Of a stretch of 64,000 bases of DNA, positions 36,236 through 48,147 are shown one piece after another; positions within the stretch are counted from its first letter, which is position 1, and the number at the start of each line of letters is the position of its first letter. A program made the position numbers and the translations under genes. Under the pieces are notes generated by a model, which searched no databases, was not told the DNA's origin, and worked only from the letters and a program-made list of their open reading frames with translations. The stretch lies in assembly GCF_029168945.1 (NCBI RefSeq), contig NC_083601.1, positions 37,809,660-37,873,659 on the forward strand, written 5' to 3'. This DNA is from Cannabis sativa. Taxonomy: Eukaryota > Streptophyta > Magnoliopsida > Rosales > Cannabaceae.

Positions 36236-36560
36236 ACTAACAGATAAAATGAACATTGTTATTATAAATCAACATTGTTCCTTTATAAAATGAGAATGGA
36301 AAAATTCCCAGACCAAAATTAATTACCATATCCAGCTCTGTAGTATGTTTTGTCACCTTAGCAGTTTTATTGGTACTTCTCTTAATATGAGAAATAACAA
36401 CTTTAAATAAATAAAAAAAATAATAAAAAATATAAACCAAATTAAATCTTGATATAACAACTTTTGAAATTAAATCTTGAAAGCAAGACAAATCAAATGT
36501 GGCAGAATCTATAGCAGTAGAAATCCACAAAGTATATGATTCAATAAGTGATATGGATAT
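36236..36560 (-). pseudogene. LINE RNase H-like remnant
   Basis: The minus strand reads HIKRSTNKTAKVTKHTTEL followed by DMVINFGLGIFP, a degenerate form of the C-terminal RNase H-like (RVT_3) domain of plant LINEs, where (K/R)RSxNxxAHxLA is expected. A short duplication or insertion (KVVISRF ... KVVISH) splits the upstream part. No boundaries were resolved. Confidence 0.5.
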
Positions 36561-37017
36561 ATGTAATAGTGAAGGGTTGCCAGTAAAGTGTCATTTACAC
36601 TTAAAACTGTAACCACCTGATGGACAACATTTTTATAGTATCATTACAGTTCTGACTCTGAGTAGTAAAATGTAATTAGTGTAATATGTTTATTGTCTAA
36701 TACAATGAAGAAAAATTTATTAGTTTAAGCTTTAATTAAAGTCGATTTTTTACTTTTAAGATTTAGGGATTATGCTCTAATTTCTTTTATATACAATTAC
36801 AACGTATATAAATATATTTATTGGATTCTCTAATATCAGTTGCTCACACACTTCACTTATTGGTAGATTAATTAAAACAAATTTTGATTTGAATTGTGGT
36901 TTGCGTATCGACTTGTCACATGATGTGGACACCACTTTAGTTTACTTATTGTGTATCATTTGGCACTAGCCAATTGAAATGTTTATGTTTTATCTTTGAG
37001 AAATAGGTATTGTTATT

Positions 37018-37333
37018 ATTTTATTTTTATTTTTTTTGGTTGCTGAAAAACATAATTTTATTAAACCGAAATTAGAAGTTTAGTGAGCACATGGGGACTC
37101 ACTTCTCAAAACCGAAGCAAACCATTACAAACATGAGACAAATCCCATCTCGCAAGAGCATGGGCTGCCATATTATTAATTCGAGGAGTCCAACACACCA
37201 GTACCGCACTCCTATTCTCAGCCATTGAGATGACCTTGTTGAAAGTGTAATGAAGCATCCAATGAGGAGAATATTGTTCAAAAAGCACCTGCACCAGAGT
37301 TTGATTATCAAAAAAGAAGGTTCCATATAATTT
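37018..37333 (-). pseudogene. 5'-truncated LINE with 16-bp target duplication
   Basis: On the minus strand the insert reads the end of an RNase H-like domain: VLVCWTPRINNMAAHALARW contains the conserved NxxAHALA motif. A 3' untranslated stretch and an A-rich tail follow (T-rich at 37018-37038 on the plus strand). The 16-bp AATAGGTATTGTTATT occurs on both sides (37002-37017 and 37334-37349). About 316 bp was inserted, so the copy was dead on arrival. Confidence 0.82.
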
Positions 37334-37349
37334 AATAGGTATTGTTATT

Positions 37350-38230
37350 GTTTCAATTAAGTATTGGTTCTATATAATTTAATATCATAATTGTTTAAGC
37401 ATATTGGTAGCCAATTGCAAGACAACATATGTAATGGTATTAGATATTACTGGTACCCAATAACAATATTTTACCTTTACTACATCAATATTTTGAATGT
37501 AGTGGGTTTAGAATTAGGTATATGCTGACATAATTTTATTTTTTTATTTTTTATTTCCTCTTAAAATTTTATATTGTTTTGCTTTTGTTCTTTTTTTCTT
37601 TCTTTTTGCGTGGTAATAAAAAAAGAAGACTAAAATTTGATTGATTTGGTAACAAGGAAGAAAATTAAATATAGTTAATGATAAAACATTTAATTTGTCT
37701 TCATTGGAAAAATGTCGGCACACGGAAAAAAGAAAAACAAAAGAATGTTTTTTTTTTTTATTTATTTTGAGAAAAGAAAACAATGTTATATTGTTTTACT
37801 TGCCTATGTAGGTAGTTATTTAGGAAAGAAAAAAGCAAAGATAATTAAGGGGTCATTATCCATATTAATTGTTGCCGACAAATTTATAGAACGATGATTA
37901 ACAAGTTAGAAAAATAATTATAGAGCTTGTAAAATTATAGAATAGATACAAGTAAGCTTATATTAATAGGACCATACGACCCTACCAAAATGTTAGCTAG
38001 AAACACTAGTGTTTGTTTTTTTTTTCCTTAAAAAATTGCACTAGAGTGGTTTTAATTGGATCAATGCCTTTAAAAAAACATTATTACTTTTATTTTATTT
38101 TATGTTATTTAAAGTTTATTTATAGAGGATATGATAAAATTAAAACTTAAAAGCAAAGGTAGAGAAAAAGAGAAAGAAGTGTGTGTGTAGAGTGGAGTGT
38201 CAAGTGGTGTGGACTTCAGCTGGCGCCTTA
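37350..38230. other. Intergenic DNA upstream of GAUT1
   Basis: AT-rich, no gene recognised; the distal GAUT1 promoter may begin here. Confidence 0.4.
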
Positions 38231-38239
38231 CATGTAATT

Positions 38240-38345
38240 ACAACGAAAACGACGTCGTCTTTCAAATTGCCGTTATGAGGAACATCATTAGCGTGATTAA
38301 ACAAAATTAAAAAAAGAAAATTAAGGGACTGAAAGCGAAATAGTC
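38240..38345 (+). promoter_or_regulatory. GAUT1 proximal promoter with ACGACGTCGT palindrome
   Basis: A perfect palindrome, ACGACGTCGT (38249-38258), within AAAACGACGTCGTCTTT, lies about 100 bp before the pyrimidine-rich stretch (38360-38390) likely to contain the transcription start. The GACGTC core is a C-box-type bZIP site. No clear TATA box is seen, as in many housekeeping plant genes. The start-site position is inferred. Confidence 0.45.
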
Positions 38346-38359
38346 GCAAATAAAAAAGA

Positions 38360-38691
38360 TCGGTGTTTGTTTCTCTCTCTTCTGCTTAAACTGTGGTTCT
38401 TGGGTTGGAGAAGAGGGAGAGTTGAAATCTGAGATAGAGTCAGAGACGAAGGCCAATTGGTTATTTGACTCTCTTTTATCACTCAACTGCATTCTCAGAA
38501 GAACCCATGGATTCCGATTGCGACTAGCATTTCTCGATTACTGCTCTACTCTTCACTTCTTTCTTTACCTCTCTCTCTATTGTCTTCATTCCACTGGTAA
38601 GTTTTATTTCTCTTTCTAGAATTGTCTTCTTCTTGAAGATTGGTTTGCTTTTTTTAATTCTTTCAGTTGTAATTGCAGGTTCTGATCCACT
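38360..38691 (+). other. GAUT1 5' UTR with leader intron
   Basis: A pyrimidine-rich, GC-richer leader runs to CACTG at 38596, followed by a donor (GTAAG) and an 82-bp intron ending in TTGCAG at 38678. The second leader segment (38679-38691) precedes the ATG. The 5' limit is an estimate. Leader introns often enhance expression of plant housekeeping genes. Confidence 0.55.
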
Positions 38692-41600
38692 ATGGGTTCG
38701 AGGCGGCAAACGCTTGCGGCTGCCGCCCTGAGGGGCCGAGGCGGTGCTGGATCTCGATTTCCTTTTGTCATTCTTGTGTTCTTCGCGATGCTTCTCGCGC
38801 CCTTGATTTTTTTCTTCGGCCGTGGGCTCCACGCCTCTTCTTGTCAGTTCTCGACTTCCTTTTTTTTTCTGCCTAATATTTTGATTTAGGTTGATGAGAT
38901 TTGTAGATCCAATTATGTTGCTCTATTTGGTGTCTGTGTTTCCTATTGTCCTTCTTGAAATTACGTTTTTTGGATTTGAATGCGGGTAGTGATTCCTGGT
39001 CTCAGTTGCAATCTCATTTTGCTTAAGGAAGCATTAACGATTTTCTTCGGAAGTAAGAATTGAATATTAGACTAATTTGAATTTTACGCGTGCTGGGTTT
39101 GATTTGGGACTAAGCTGAGAAATACTCAACTTGGAAAGTGTTTAGGTGGGGCTTTTTCGAAAGAGATTGATTGCCTTGTTTGTTCTGGGTAACCTGGATT
39201 GGCTGCCCTGGTGGCATTGAGTTCATTTTGAGATTATTGGGTTTGAAGTTTTTAGGTGGATTTTAATGACTTCCGCATTGCACCTGGAACAAGCTACTTT
39301 TGTTTCCCTAATCAGTAGTGTTGATATGATAATGAGAATTTGCGAGTGTAATTTCAATGTTTGGTGGAATGCTGATTGTACATGTCATTAAACAGTGATC
39401 AAATTTTTGTTGTATTTTTTAAGACAGCCTTAAATTAAATACTTCAAAAGATGTAGAGTTACTAATTTGTCTTAGACATCGTCAAAAGAATATTTCAGCC
39501 GAAACTGTGGTGAACCTTGCTAGGATCTTAGTTATGGTATTGTTTCTACTTCTATGCATGCGTAGATCATTGATGAGGATGTATTTAGGCTTATCTTTGA
39601 TTACCATGTGAAGTTGATATTTTAATTAACAATTGTTTGAAGAACATGGTGAAAGTTCTATATTGTAGTCTTTGATTTGCAATTTGTGTTTCTGGCTTGA
39701 CTAGACTCCCAATGATTCTTTACTTTCGTAGCAATGTCAATCTTAGTTTAAGTATATTGTGTGCTTTGTCCACTTGAGGCTAGCCGATTTGGGTTAGTGC
39801 GTGAGTCATCTGGGGTTCGACTTTTTTAAAAGTATTATTAACAACAAAAACTATATTGTGTACTCTTACCTGTGCTTTTTAAGATTAACAAAAGAACCTT
39901 TTAGGATTGTATAGCTGTTCACAGACAGGATTTCATTTTGGATACATCTTAGAAGCTTGCCATGGTGCATACATTAACTTCCAGGCAATGAGAATTTTAA
40001 AGGTTAACGGTTGAGAACCAGATAGTTTATCTTGTTGAGATATATGATTACTTTTCATTGTCTCTTAGGAAAACTTGTAGTGGTAAAGTTTCTGGCAAAC
40101 TGAACCAGAGATGTTAGCTCCTCATTTGCTTTTAGGCTATAGCAAAAAGAAAGTGTCAGTAAGAAAGAGCTGACACGGTTTTCTGTTACTTGAGTCCTGA
40201 TTTGACATTTTCCAGAAATTCAATCAGGTGTTGATATTCTTGTCATTCTGAAAATCTGTTGTTTGCCAGTATTATGTATGCATTGTGATGCAGTTTATAG
40301 AACTGATTATTGTTATTAATGCAGATGACAATGATATTATATCTGTCCCCGGAAAACAGGTATTATTTTGCTTGCATTTATCATCCTGATATAAGTGGCT
40401 TACCAAGCACACTCACTTTGTATTATGTATTTATAGAATTTATATATGCAGTTTTTATATTTATATGTATAACTACTTTGTTATGTATTTTGATGTTTAT
40501 TTTAAACATGTTTGCAGGGTGTGGGTTGGAGAGAAAGGCTGGCAACGCAGCACCTAAAATCCCTTTTCTCCAAAGAGGCAAGTGCATGCATGTTTTATTT
40601 CATATGAGATTGGTAGTAGCTGTATTTTTATTCATTATCTTATTTAGTAAATTGCTTAATATTCAGGTCATCGATGTAATCATTAACAGCACAAAGGACA
40701 CAGGACCTTACAGCCTTGATTCATTTAGAAAAAATAATTTGTCTGCTTCATGGAAATTTGTTGGTGTAGATACTTCAATTGTTACTAATTCTGAGGTGAG
40801 AATGCTCTGCTTGACTTTTTAACAAAGGTGACATTATAAAAGCCGTGCTCAGAAAGCTATCCATTTTATACATGCTTAGTTCCTGATGTGAATTTCATTG
40901 CTATTTGTGCTCAAAGGTAAACCAAACAGCTCCAGAATTTAGACAAGAACCGCCAAAACTCAAAGGGGGCAATTCGACAGGTGGAAATATGTTGTTTTAT
41001 CTTTGCAAAGCTTCTTCTTCTTCTTCTTTTTTTGTTGGGCATGTTTCTGATCTCGTTGTGTAATGCAGATCATCACAGTCAATCTACTGACTCACCTGCA
41101 AAACTAGCCCGAAGGGTAATTACTCAACTTGGATTCTTTGATTTTTTTTTTTTTTTGGGGGGGGGGGTATTTTTGTGGTTAAAGTAGCTTGTTTTTCATT
41201 GCAATGTAACTAATAAATTGCTGTACTTGCTATTATCTGCGCTTTGATTTTAATTCTATTTGTGTGCATTACCTTGAATCTTATTTTGACCCTAATCTGT
41301 GAATTACTGCAGCAATTGAGGGAGAAAAGACGTGAAAAACGTGCGTCTGAGTTGGTACAACAGGATGATGAGGCAATTGTAAAACTTGAAAATGCAGCCA
41401 TTGAACGATCGAAGTCTGTGGACACTGCAGTTCTTGGGAAATACAGCATTTGGAGGAGAGAGAATGAGATCGAGAATCCTGATTCTACGGTGCGCTTGAT
41501 GCGGGACCAAATTATAATGGCAAGGGTTTATTTAAGCATTGCACAGATGAAGGGGAAGCTCGATTTATATCAAGAACTACAGACTCGGCTCAAAGAGAGC

Positions 41601-43682
41601 CAGCGTGCCTTAGGAGAAGCTAGTTCTGATTCTGATTTACATCAAAGGTAGCTGTCGATCGTATACTGTTATTTTATGTCTAAGCTTCCTTTATTTTTGT
41701 ATCAACCTGACGTTTGCTGGACTTGACCTTATCTGTTGTCTCCATGTGCTTTCAGTGTACCCATGAAACTAAGGGCGATGGGTCAAGTTCTATCGAAAGC
41801 AAGAGAGCAACTGTATGATTGCAAATTGGTAACAGGGAAGTTGAGAGCAATGCTTCAAACTGCGGATGAACAAGTGAGGAGCTTGAAAAAGCAGAGCACA
41901 TTTCTGAGCCAGTTAGCTGCCAAGACCATTCCAAATGGAATCCACTGTTTGTCAATGCGCCTCACCATAGATTACTACCTCCTTCCTTTAGAGAAGAGAA
42001 AGTTCCCTAAGAGTGAGAACTTGGAAAATCCAAATCTTTATCACTATGCACTGTTCTCCGACAATGTCTTGGCAGCATCAGTCGTTGTCAACTCAACTGT
42101 CATGAATGCCAAGGTGGCCTAAATTATTTTTTACACTGTACTTTATTCAGTTGCATATAGTTTTGCTTTCTCAAGATTGAAAATTTAAGCTACTTTTATC
42201 ATTTGGTTTTTGGGTTTCGTTCATAATTTGGTACTGGTATTTAATTTTTGAGGGTGTCTGGTGTCTACTTTTGGCACCATGTGTAGTATCGGAGGGTTGA
42301 AATGATTTTCAGCTAGTTTTTCTTAGAATATAAATGTTTGGATCTGGTAGAAGGTTATTGTGCAATTTTCTTTTTCTCTTTCCAACAAGAAATTAGACAA
42401 TAGCTAGCCAATGCATTGGATTCTTACACCTGAATTATCAACACTTTGGTGCACTCATATGATTGTCACTAATCATAGACTAATTGTAAATATGTGCATA
42501 GTGAGAATATTTCTTATTTTTTTTTATTAAGGCCCAAGCAGCTTGTGGTAGAGACACTAATTTTGTTCACCATCCTTGTACTGAATAATTTGTTGTCTTG
42601 TCATACATGTTAATATTATCTTGCTTGCTTTGTAGGATCCTTCAAAACATGTATTCCACCTTGTAACGGACAAGCTTAACTTTGGAGCCATGAATATGTG
42701 GTTTCTGTTGAATCCACCTGGGAAAGCAACAATACATGTTGAAAATGTTGATGAATTTAAGTGGCTGAATTCAACATATTGCCCAGTGCTGCGGCAGCTG
42801 GAATCCGCTGCAATGAAAGAGTATTATTTTAAAGCTGGCCATCCAACCACACTTTCGTCTGGGGCTTCTAATCTCAAGTATAGGAACCCAAAGTATCTCT
42901 CTATGCTTAACCATTTGAGGTTCTATCTCCCACAGGTTTATCCCAAGTTGAATAAGATACTATTTCTTGATGATGACATTGTTGTCCAGAAAGATCTGAC
43001 TGGCTTGTGGTCTGTGAATCTTAATGGAAAAGTAAATGGTGCTGTAGAAACTTGTGGTGAGAGCTTCCATCGATTCGACAAGTACTTAAACTTTACAAAT
43101 CCTCATATTGCAAGAAACTTTGATCCCAATGCATGTGGGTGGGCTTATGGGATGAACATCTTTGATCTTAAAGAGTGGAAAAATCAGGATATTACAGGCA
43201 TATATCACAAGTGGCAGAACATGGTGAGTTTTCTTATCCATTTTCTCTTGCCATGTGGTTTTAACTGTTTCACATGCAAGCACCTAGGTGAAGGGTGCAA
43301 GAATGGTCACTCCGAATATCTTAGAAATTATTGTATATAAAAACTATTTTCTGGAAACGACTATCTCTATCACTTATCTATTTCTCTTTGTTGTGTTTGT
43401 ATTTAGAATGAAGATAGGGCTCTTTGGAAGCTTGGGACATTACCACCAGGACTTATTACATTCTATGGATTGACACATCCACTTTCAAAAACATGGCATG
43501 TTCTTGGTTTGGGTTACAATCCGAGCGTTGATCGATCTGACATTGAAAATGCAGCAGTCATACACTATAATGGCAACATGAAGCCATGGTTGGAGTTGGC
43601 AATGACAAAGTACAGATCATACTGGACCAAGTACATAAAGTATGATCATCCATACCTCCGCAACTGCAAGTTAAATGAATAA
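38692..43682 (+). CDS. GAUT1: Galacturonosyltransferase 1 (homogalacturonan alpha-1,4-GalA transferase), complete
   Basis: GAUT1 is the GT8 enzyme that adds galacturonic acid from UDP-GalA to homogalacturonan in the Golgi, acting in a complex with GAUT7. Exons: 38692-38842, 40325-40359, 40518-40577, 40667-40795, 40917-40980, 41069-41115, 41313-41647, 41756-42113, 42636-43223, 43407-43682; total 2,043 nt, 680 residues, close to the 673 of Arabidopsis GAUT1. A basic N-terminus precedes a signal anchor at about residues 22-43. The stem has GVGWRERLATQHLKSLFSKE and QLREKRREKRASELVQ. The GT8 domain (about 330-680) has the metal-binding LDDDIVV (D505-D507), GAVETCGESFHRF and HYNGNMKPW (H642). All introns keep frame; intron 3 uses a GC donor. 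A 5' UTR exon ends at 38596, with an 82-bp intron before the ATG exon. The stem and YHYALFSDNVLAASVVVNST favour GAUT1 over GAUT3 or GAUT4. Confidence 0.95.
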
Positions 43683-44050
43683 ATCTCTAATGGAACCCTT
43701 CTTAATATGGTAAAAAAAAAAAGAAAGAAAAAAACTCTTTCCTTTCTAATACGGATAAGCAATTCTAGTTTGCTTTAGGATAAGGGATGGGTTTTACATA
43801 TTGTATGATGTTATTTTCTCTTATTTTTCCTTCTTTTCCTCATTGTTTATTCTTCTTTTTTTAATTCATTCGATTTGTTAGCGCTCACCCCTTAGTAGTA
43901 CAAGGTATCTTACAAATTCTTTTGCCTTGTTGACCTGTAAAAACTCCACTTATTTTGGTTTGGAGCTAAGATATGAACCCTAATAGGAATTGAATGTCAG
44001 TTGCTGTATTCTTTGAATAACTTGCTCACTTATGTAAAATGCCAACTTGT
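43683..44050 (+). other. GAUT1 3' UTR and downstream flank
   Basis: T-rich DNA typical of a plant 3' UTR follows the stop. AATAAA overlaps the stop codon region (43677-43682) and is too early for a usual poly(A) signal. The end of the transcript cannot be fixed. Confidence 0.35.
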
Positions 44051-47000
44051 ATGCTTCTCATCTCAGTGGAATCACGTCCTCTCACCATTAAATTCTCTGC
44101 AATGGGATACATTATTATTAATAATGATTCTATTAGTATAATTCTAGCCCTGCGTTTCAATTCTCCAATTTCTGATTGGGAATAGAATTTTCTGCCACTT
44201 TATGAAAACTTGGTGTTTAACTGCGAAGATGTCCCAAGTTTGCTTTCTTATTTTTCCACATGGGGTAAGGTATTATGTCAATTTGTCGTCTATCTGATCA
44301 TTTTATGCACTTGACTTCTTTTTCTGATATTTTTGGAACTTTTTGACGGATGAATAAAGTAAAACATCAAAAGCAATATATGCAAAATGATTGGCCGTTA
44401 ATGTATTGTAACGCTTTACAATAGTTGGTTTGAGTTGGTGGGTGTGATGGGTTTTTTCAATCAGTCAGATACTGATTTCGATGCACTGACATTGAGCTTC
44501 TTAAGCAACAAAATGAATTGGAACTGTCTATACGAAAAATGTGATATTGATTTGCTCTAAAAAGTTAACTTTGTGGAGGATATGACAGAGCCTCTTTGAT
44601 TAGTCGATTCTTAAAGAGAATTTTGACAATGATCTCATTTGATAATATTTGCCCCGACTTTAATAATCACCAATCATAAAAATGCTTCCTCTAGCAAAAT
44701 GTATCAAAAAAATATTATTTATAGTAGATTGCACGTAATAATATAAAAAATATGTGTATCTACAAATTGCACCCCATAATTTTTCCAAACTAACTAGGCA
44801 CATGTAATTTTTTTTTTCTTTTATTTATTTAGAAGAATAGTCTCATAAGACCATCTAAAGAGCAGAAAATCTAAAGGGACTGAAAGTTAGATTAATCTAT
44901 CAGTAATAATAAAGTTTTGATAGAAATGGGGTAGGTAGACCACCAAAAGAATTTACTTATATTACGCACATATCATTAGCGTGAATATGTTTATAATTAG
45001 AAAATTTCCTACGAGTAGTACAATAAAGAGTTTGTTAGTACAATAAAAGCGGTGAAATGCATCTTGCAACATTCAAACTTGGTAAAAAAAAAAAGTAAAA
45101 GTGCATAACTTTGTAATTGTCAAATTTTTCAAAAGAATAATTATTTATATGTGACAATCAAGAACAGATGCGAACCTTATAAGAAATGTTCCAAAGTTTG
45201 ACACGTGGGTCTTTGTCTGGAAATATAATCGTAGTGTTAGATTATTAATGAAAAATAACTAGTAGATCGTGATTGATTTTAAATAACATAGCTAGCTGAG
45301 CAAATATAATCCTGAAAATTCGTTTGTAATAAAAGAGTAGTTGAGTGGATACTACTTTCTTTCTCCAATGCTTTGGTAGTTTACGTGTACAAACTCAACA
45401 GTATTATTGGGTCTTCTGTTTATGATTAAGACAAGCACAAATTTGGCTAATTTTTCTTGAAATTTCGAGTATATAAGTATATTTAATTACGGATGTAAGG
45501 CGTGCATTTTTCTCATCCATAAATTAGTCGTTTTGGTCTCTATTCATAAAGTTTGAGATAGATTTCAAGAATAATAATAATAATAACAATTTTAAGATGC
45601 TTAATTACGAGGCTTGTTTAAGACCAGATTTTTAGATTAGTCTCCCTAAATCCATTTCTAAAAGATTTTTAAGTAAAAGAAAATATATTTAGATATGTAT
45701 ATTAACATAACATGTTCAGCCCCTCTAGAAAGGAGAATCTATCCCCATTGTCATTCCAAACCTCCACTTGACTCTATATTGGGTTCTATTAATTATGTGG
45801 ACTGTTTAAACACCACAAAGAATATCCTACTCCTTTTCCACATGTTATCGATCTCTCTCCTTTCTTTTGTTTAATATTTTTATGCTTAAGATATTTACGC
45901 ATGTCCAAACTCGATCGTTTCAGATTTATTCTATTATATATATATATATATAATCAGTTATAAAATTAATATACACACATGATACACGCATATATACATA
46001 CAATAAATTGAAAGAAGATACGCAAGGAAAATTTAATGAACATGCAAGAATTTCTCAAAATGTGTTTCTTCTATTGTACAATTGTCCTATAATTTGTCTT
46101 ATTAGGCTACCTTCATTATACATATTTAGACAAACCAAATACGTACTATTAACCATAATTTTTTCCCCATCTTTACAAACCCACAAAAGGACCAGTGGGA
46201 CTCGGAGAACAGTAGTGATCATAGGACATGCTCAAATAATCATATAATGTAATGTTTTGAAGTGAAGGAGAGCTGGTTTAATTTGATGCCCCCCTAACCA
46301 GTGGTATATGCCTCCCAAGGAAATGTACCTCAATATAAAATGAAAATTATTTCCCATGTATTTTGTTTTTATTAGTGGTGCCTAGATCTATATATATATA
46401 GCTAGATTTGATTAATGTTGTTGGTTAAGCATTATGCAATATATATTTATATGATTATGGACTTTTGTGCTTATAAAGGACCAACTAGTAGTATGTCTAT
46501 AAAATTAAAATCGTAGTATACGTAAATTGGACAAAAAAAAGAAAAATTAGAGATTCATTAACATGTGTACTTGTATAAAGTATGAAAAATGATGAGGAGG
46601 TATTAAGTTAATTAATAATTTTAGAAAATTATATAATGCACGGTGTACTTTTTTTTTTTTTGGCATTTGAGATAAATTTTTGATCTAATATTTTTTTATG
46701 ATCGTACAAGCACGTTATAATTTTTTAAAACATTTAGTAAAATTTTAAAAAATTCGGAAAAAAATTTAACAAGTCGAAAACAAGATTGAAACAGTGTGTT
46801 GCATGCATAATTTTTAGCTTCTATATATAAATTATTTTAAAATTTTTAAATATTTGCAAGATGTTTTAAGTAACCATAATATATACAACTATATATGAAA
46901 AAAAAAAATTATAGAATACAGAAAGAAATAAAAAGTGGATCTGTGCATCCCTATTATAGAGTGCATTAGATTTAGAAGCCCTCATAATTATTATTTCATC

Positions 47001-47700
47001 ATGAAATTCATTAACATCAGTACCTTGCTGATATGAAAATAAGGAAAAATAAACATATTTGAATTTGAGTACTGGATTAAAAAAGTCTAGCTATGTTGCA
47101 AACGTGGCTTAGTTGCTTCGGTTACAGATTTGCTAAATAATTGGTCAACAGACTATGTCCTTAGAAATATTGGGTTAGACGTGTATGGTTTGATATTGAT
47201 ATTAGGTCAGGAAGAAATTGTGATATTCTGTTATGGCTCAATACAAAGAGTATTACAGTTAATAACAGTATATAATTCCAGATAAAATCTCTCTTTCTTT
47301 CTTTACTTTCAAATAATTATTTTGTTGTCATAATTTCTTTGTGATATACCATACCAGCTCCTATAATTTTATTCATGCCTTCTTATTCATCATATCTATA
47401 AAATAAAATAAATAAATATTTATAAAAAAACACATAAAATGTATGTTTGATTACATATTAAAAGATTTGAATATGGATTGAGTTATAGAGGCAACATATC
47501 TATGAAGATTCTAGTTGGTGGCAACTGGCATCCGAGGAGGAGAACCTTCTTCCTCTTAGACCCCCTTTTGAACTCTTTTTTTTATTTTTATTTTCAGAAA
47601 AATGATATTATTAATTATTATTCCGTTAAATTTGGAAGTTGTTCTATCCCTTTTTGTTTGATGTAATTATATAAAAAAGAAAATAAAGATTTGGATATAT
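44051..47700. other. Intergenic DNA between GAUT1 and GA20ox
   Basis: About 3.6 kb with no supportable gene or bounded transposon. ORFs at 46008-46247 and 47478-47666 have no family features. A G-box/ABRE-like GACACGTGG occurs at 45199-45207. Distal GA20ox promoter elements may lie in the right part. Confidence 0.4.
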
Positions 47701-48094
47701 AGAAGTGTTTTTGTGTTGTATCCTATGTATGTGTTCTATTCAAATGGGTTATTATTATTTTTATTATGATTGGTAAGTAAAAAAGAGAGGGTAGGCATAT
47801 CAAAGGGGACAAAATAAAAAGACCAACACCAGAGACACTGCTACACTTAAAATAGCTAGAGGAATGACGCAACAGTGCAAATTAAACAATTAGATTCCCA
47901 TATTTGTATGCCGATCTCTCCAATGAAAAACCCCTTGGATTTTTTCTTCTCTTCTTATAACTCTCTCCTCATTAATACCCTCTTCCCTACTAATTAGTAA
48001 TTACTCCTCTCTCATCATAAATTCCCCTAACAAAACCAACCTTTCATTTCGTGATCATATCCCCAAAATTCACACACTATCTTCCTTTGCTTGA

Positions 48095-48105
48095 ATATAT
48101 AAATA
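48095..48105 (+). promoter_or_regulatory. Putative TATA box of GA20ox
   Basis: TATATAAATAG is the best TATA-like match upstream of the ATG at 48148, but would give a leader of only about 20 nt. An alternative start further upstream (in the CT-rich 47945-48010 region) would make this part of the 5' UTR. Confidence 0.35.
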
Positions 48106-48147
48106 GCTTCTCTTTCATATTTATATATAAACATTAATTATATATAT

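Noticed and set aside
38422..38889. Short open frames over the GAUT1 leader on both strands
   Set aside because: They overlap the 5' UTR, leader intron and first coding exon; the exon is explained by GAUT1.
47478..47666. Small open reading frame upstream of GA20ox
   Set aside because: No family features, ends in a low-complexity Phe/Tyr stretch, and lies in AT-rich intergenic DNA.
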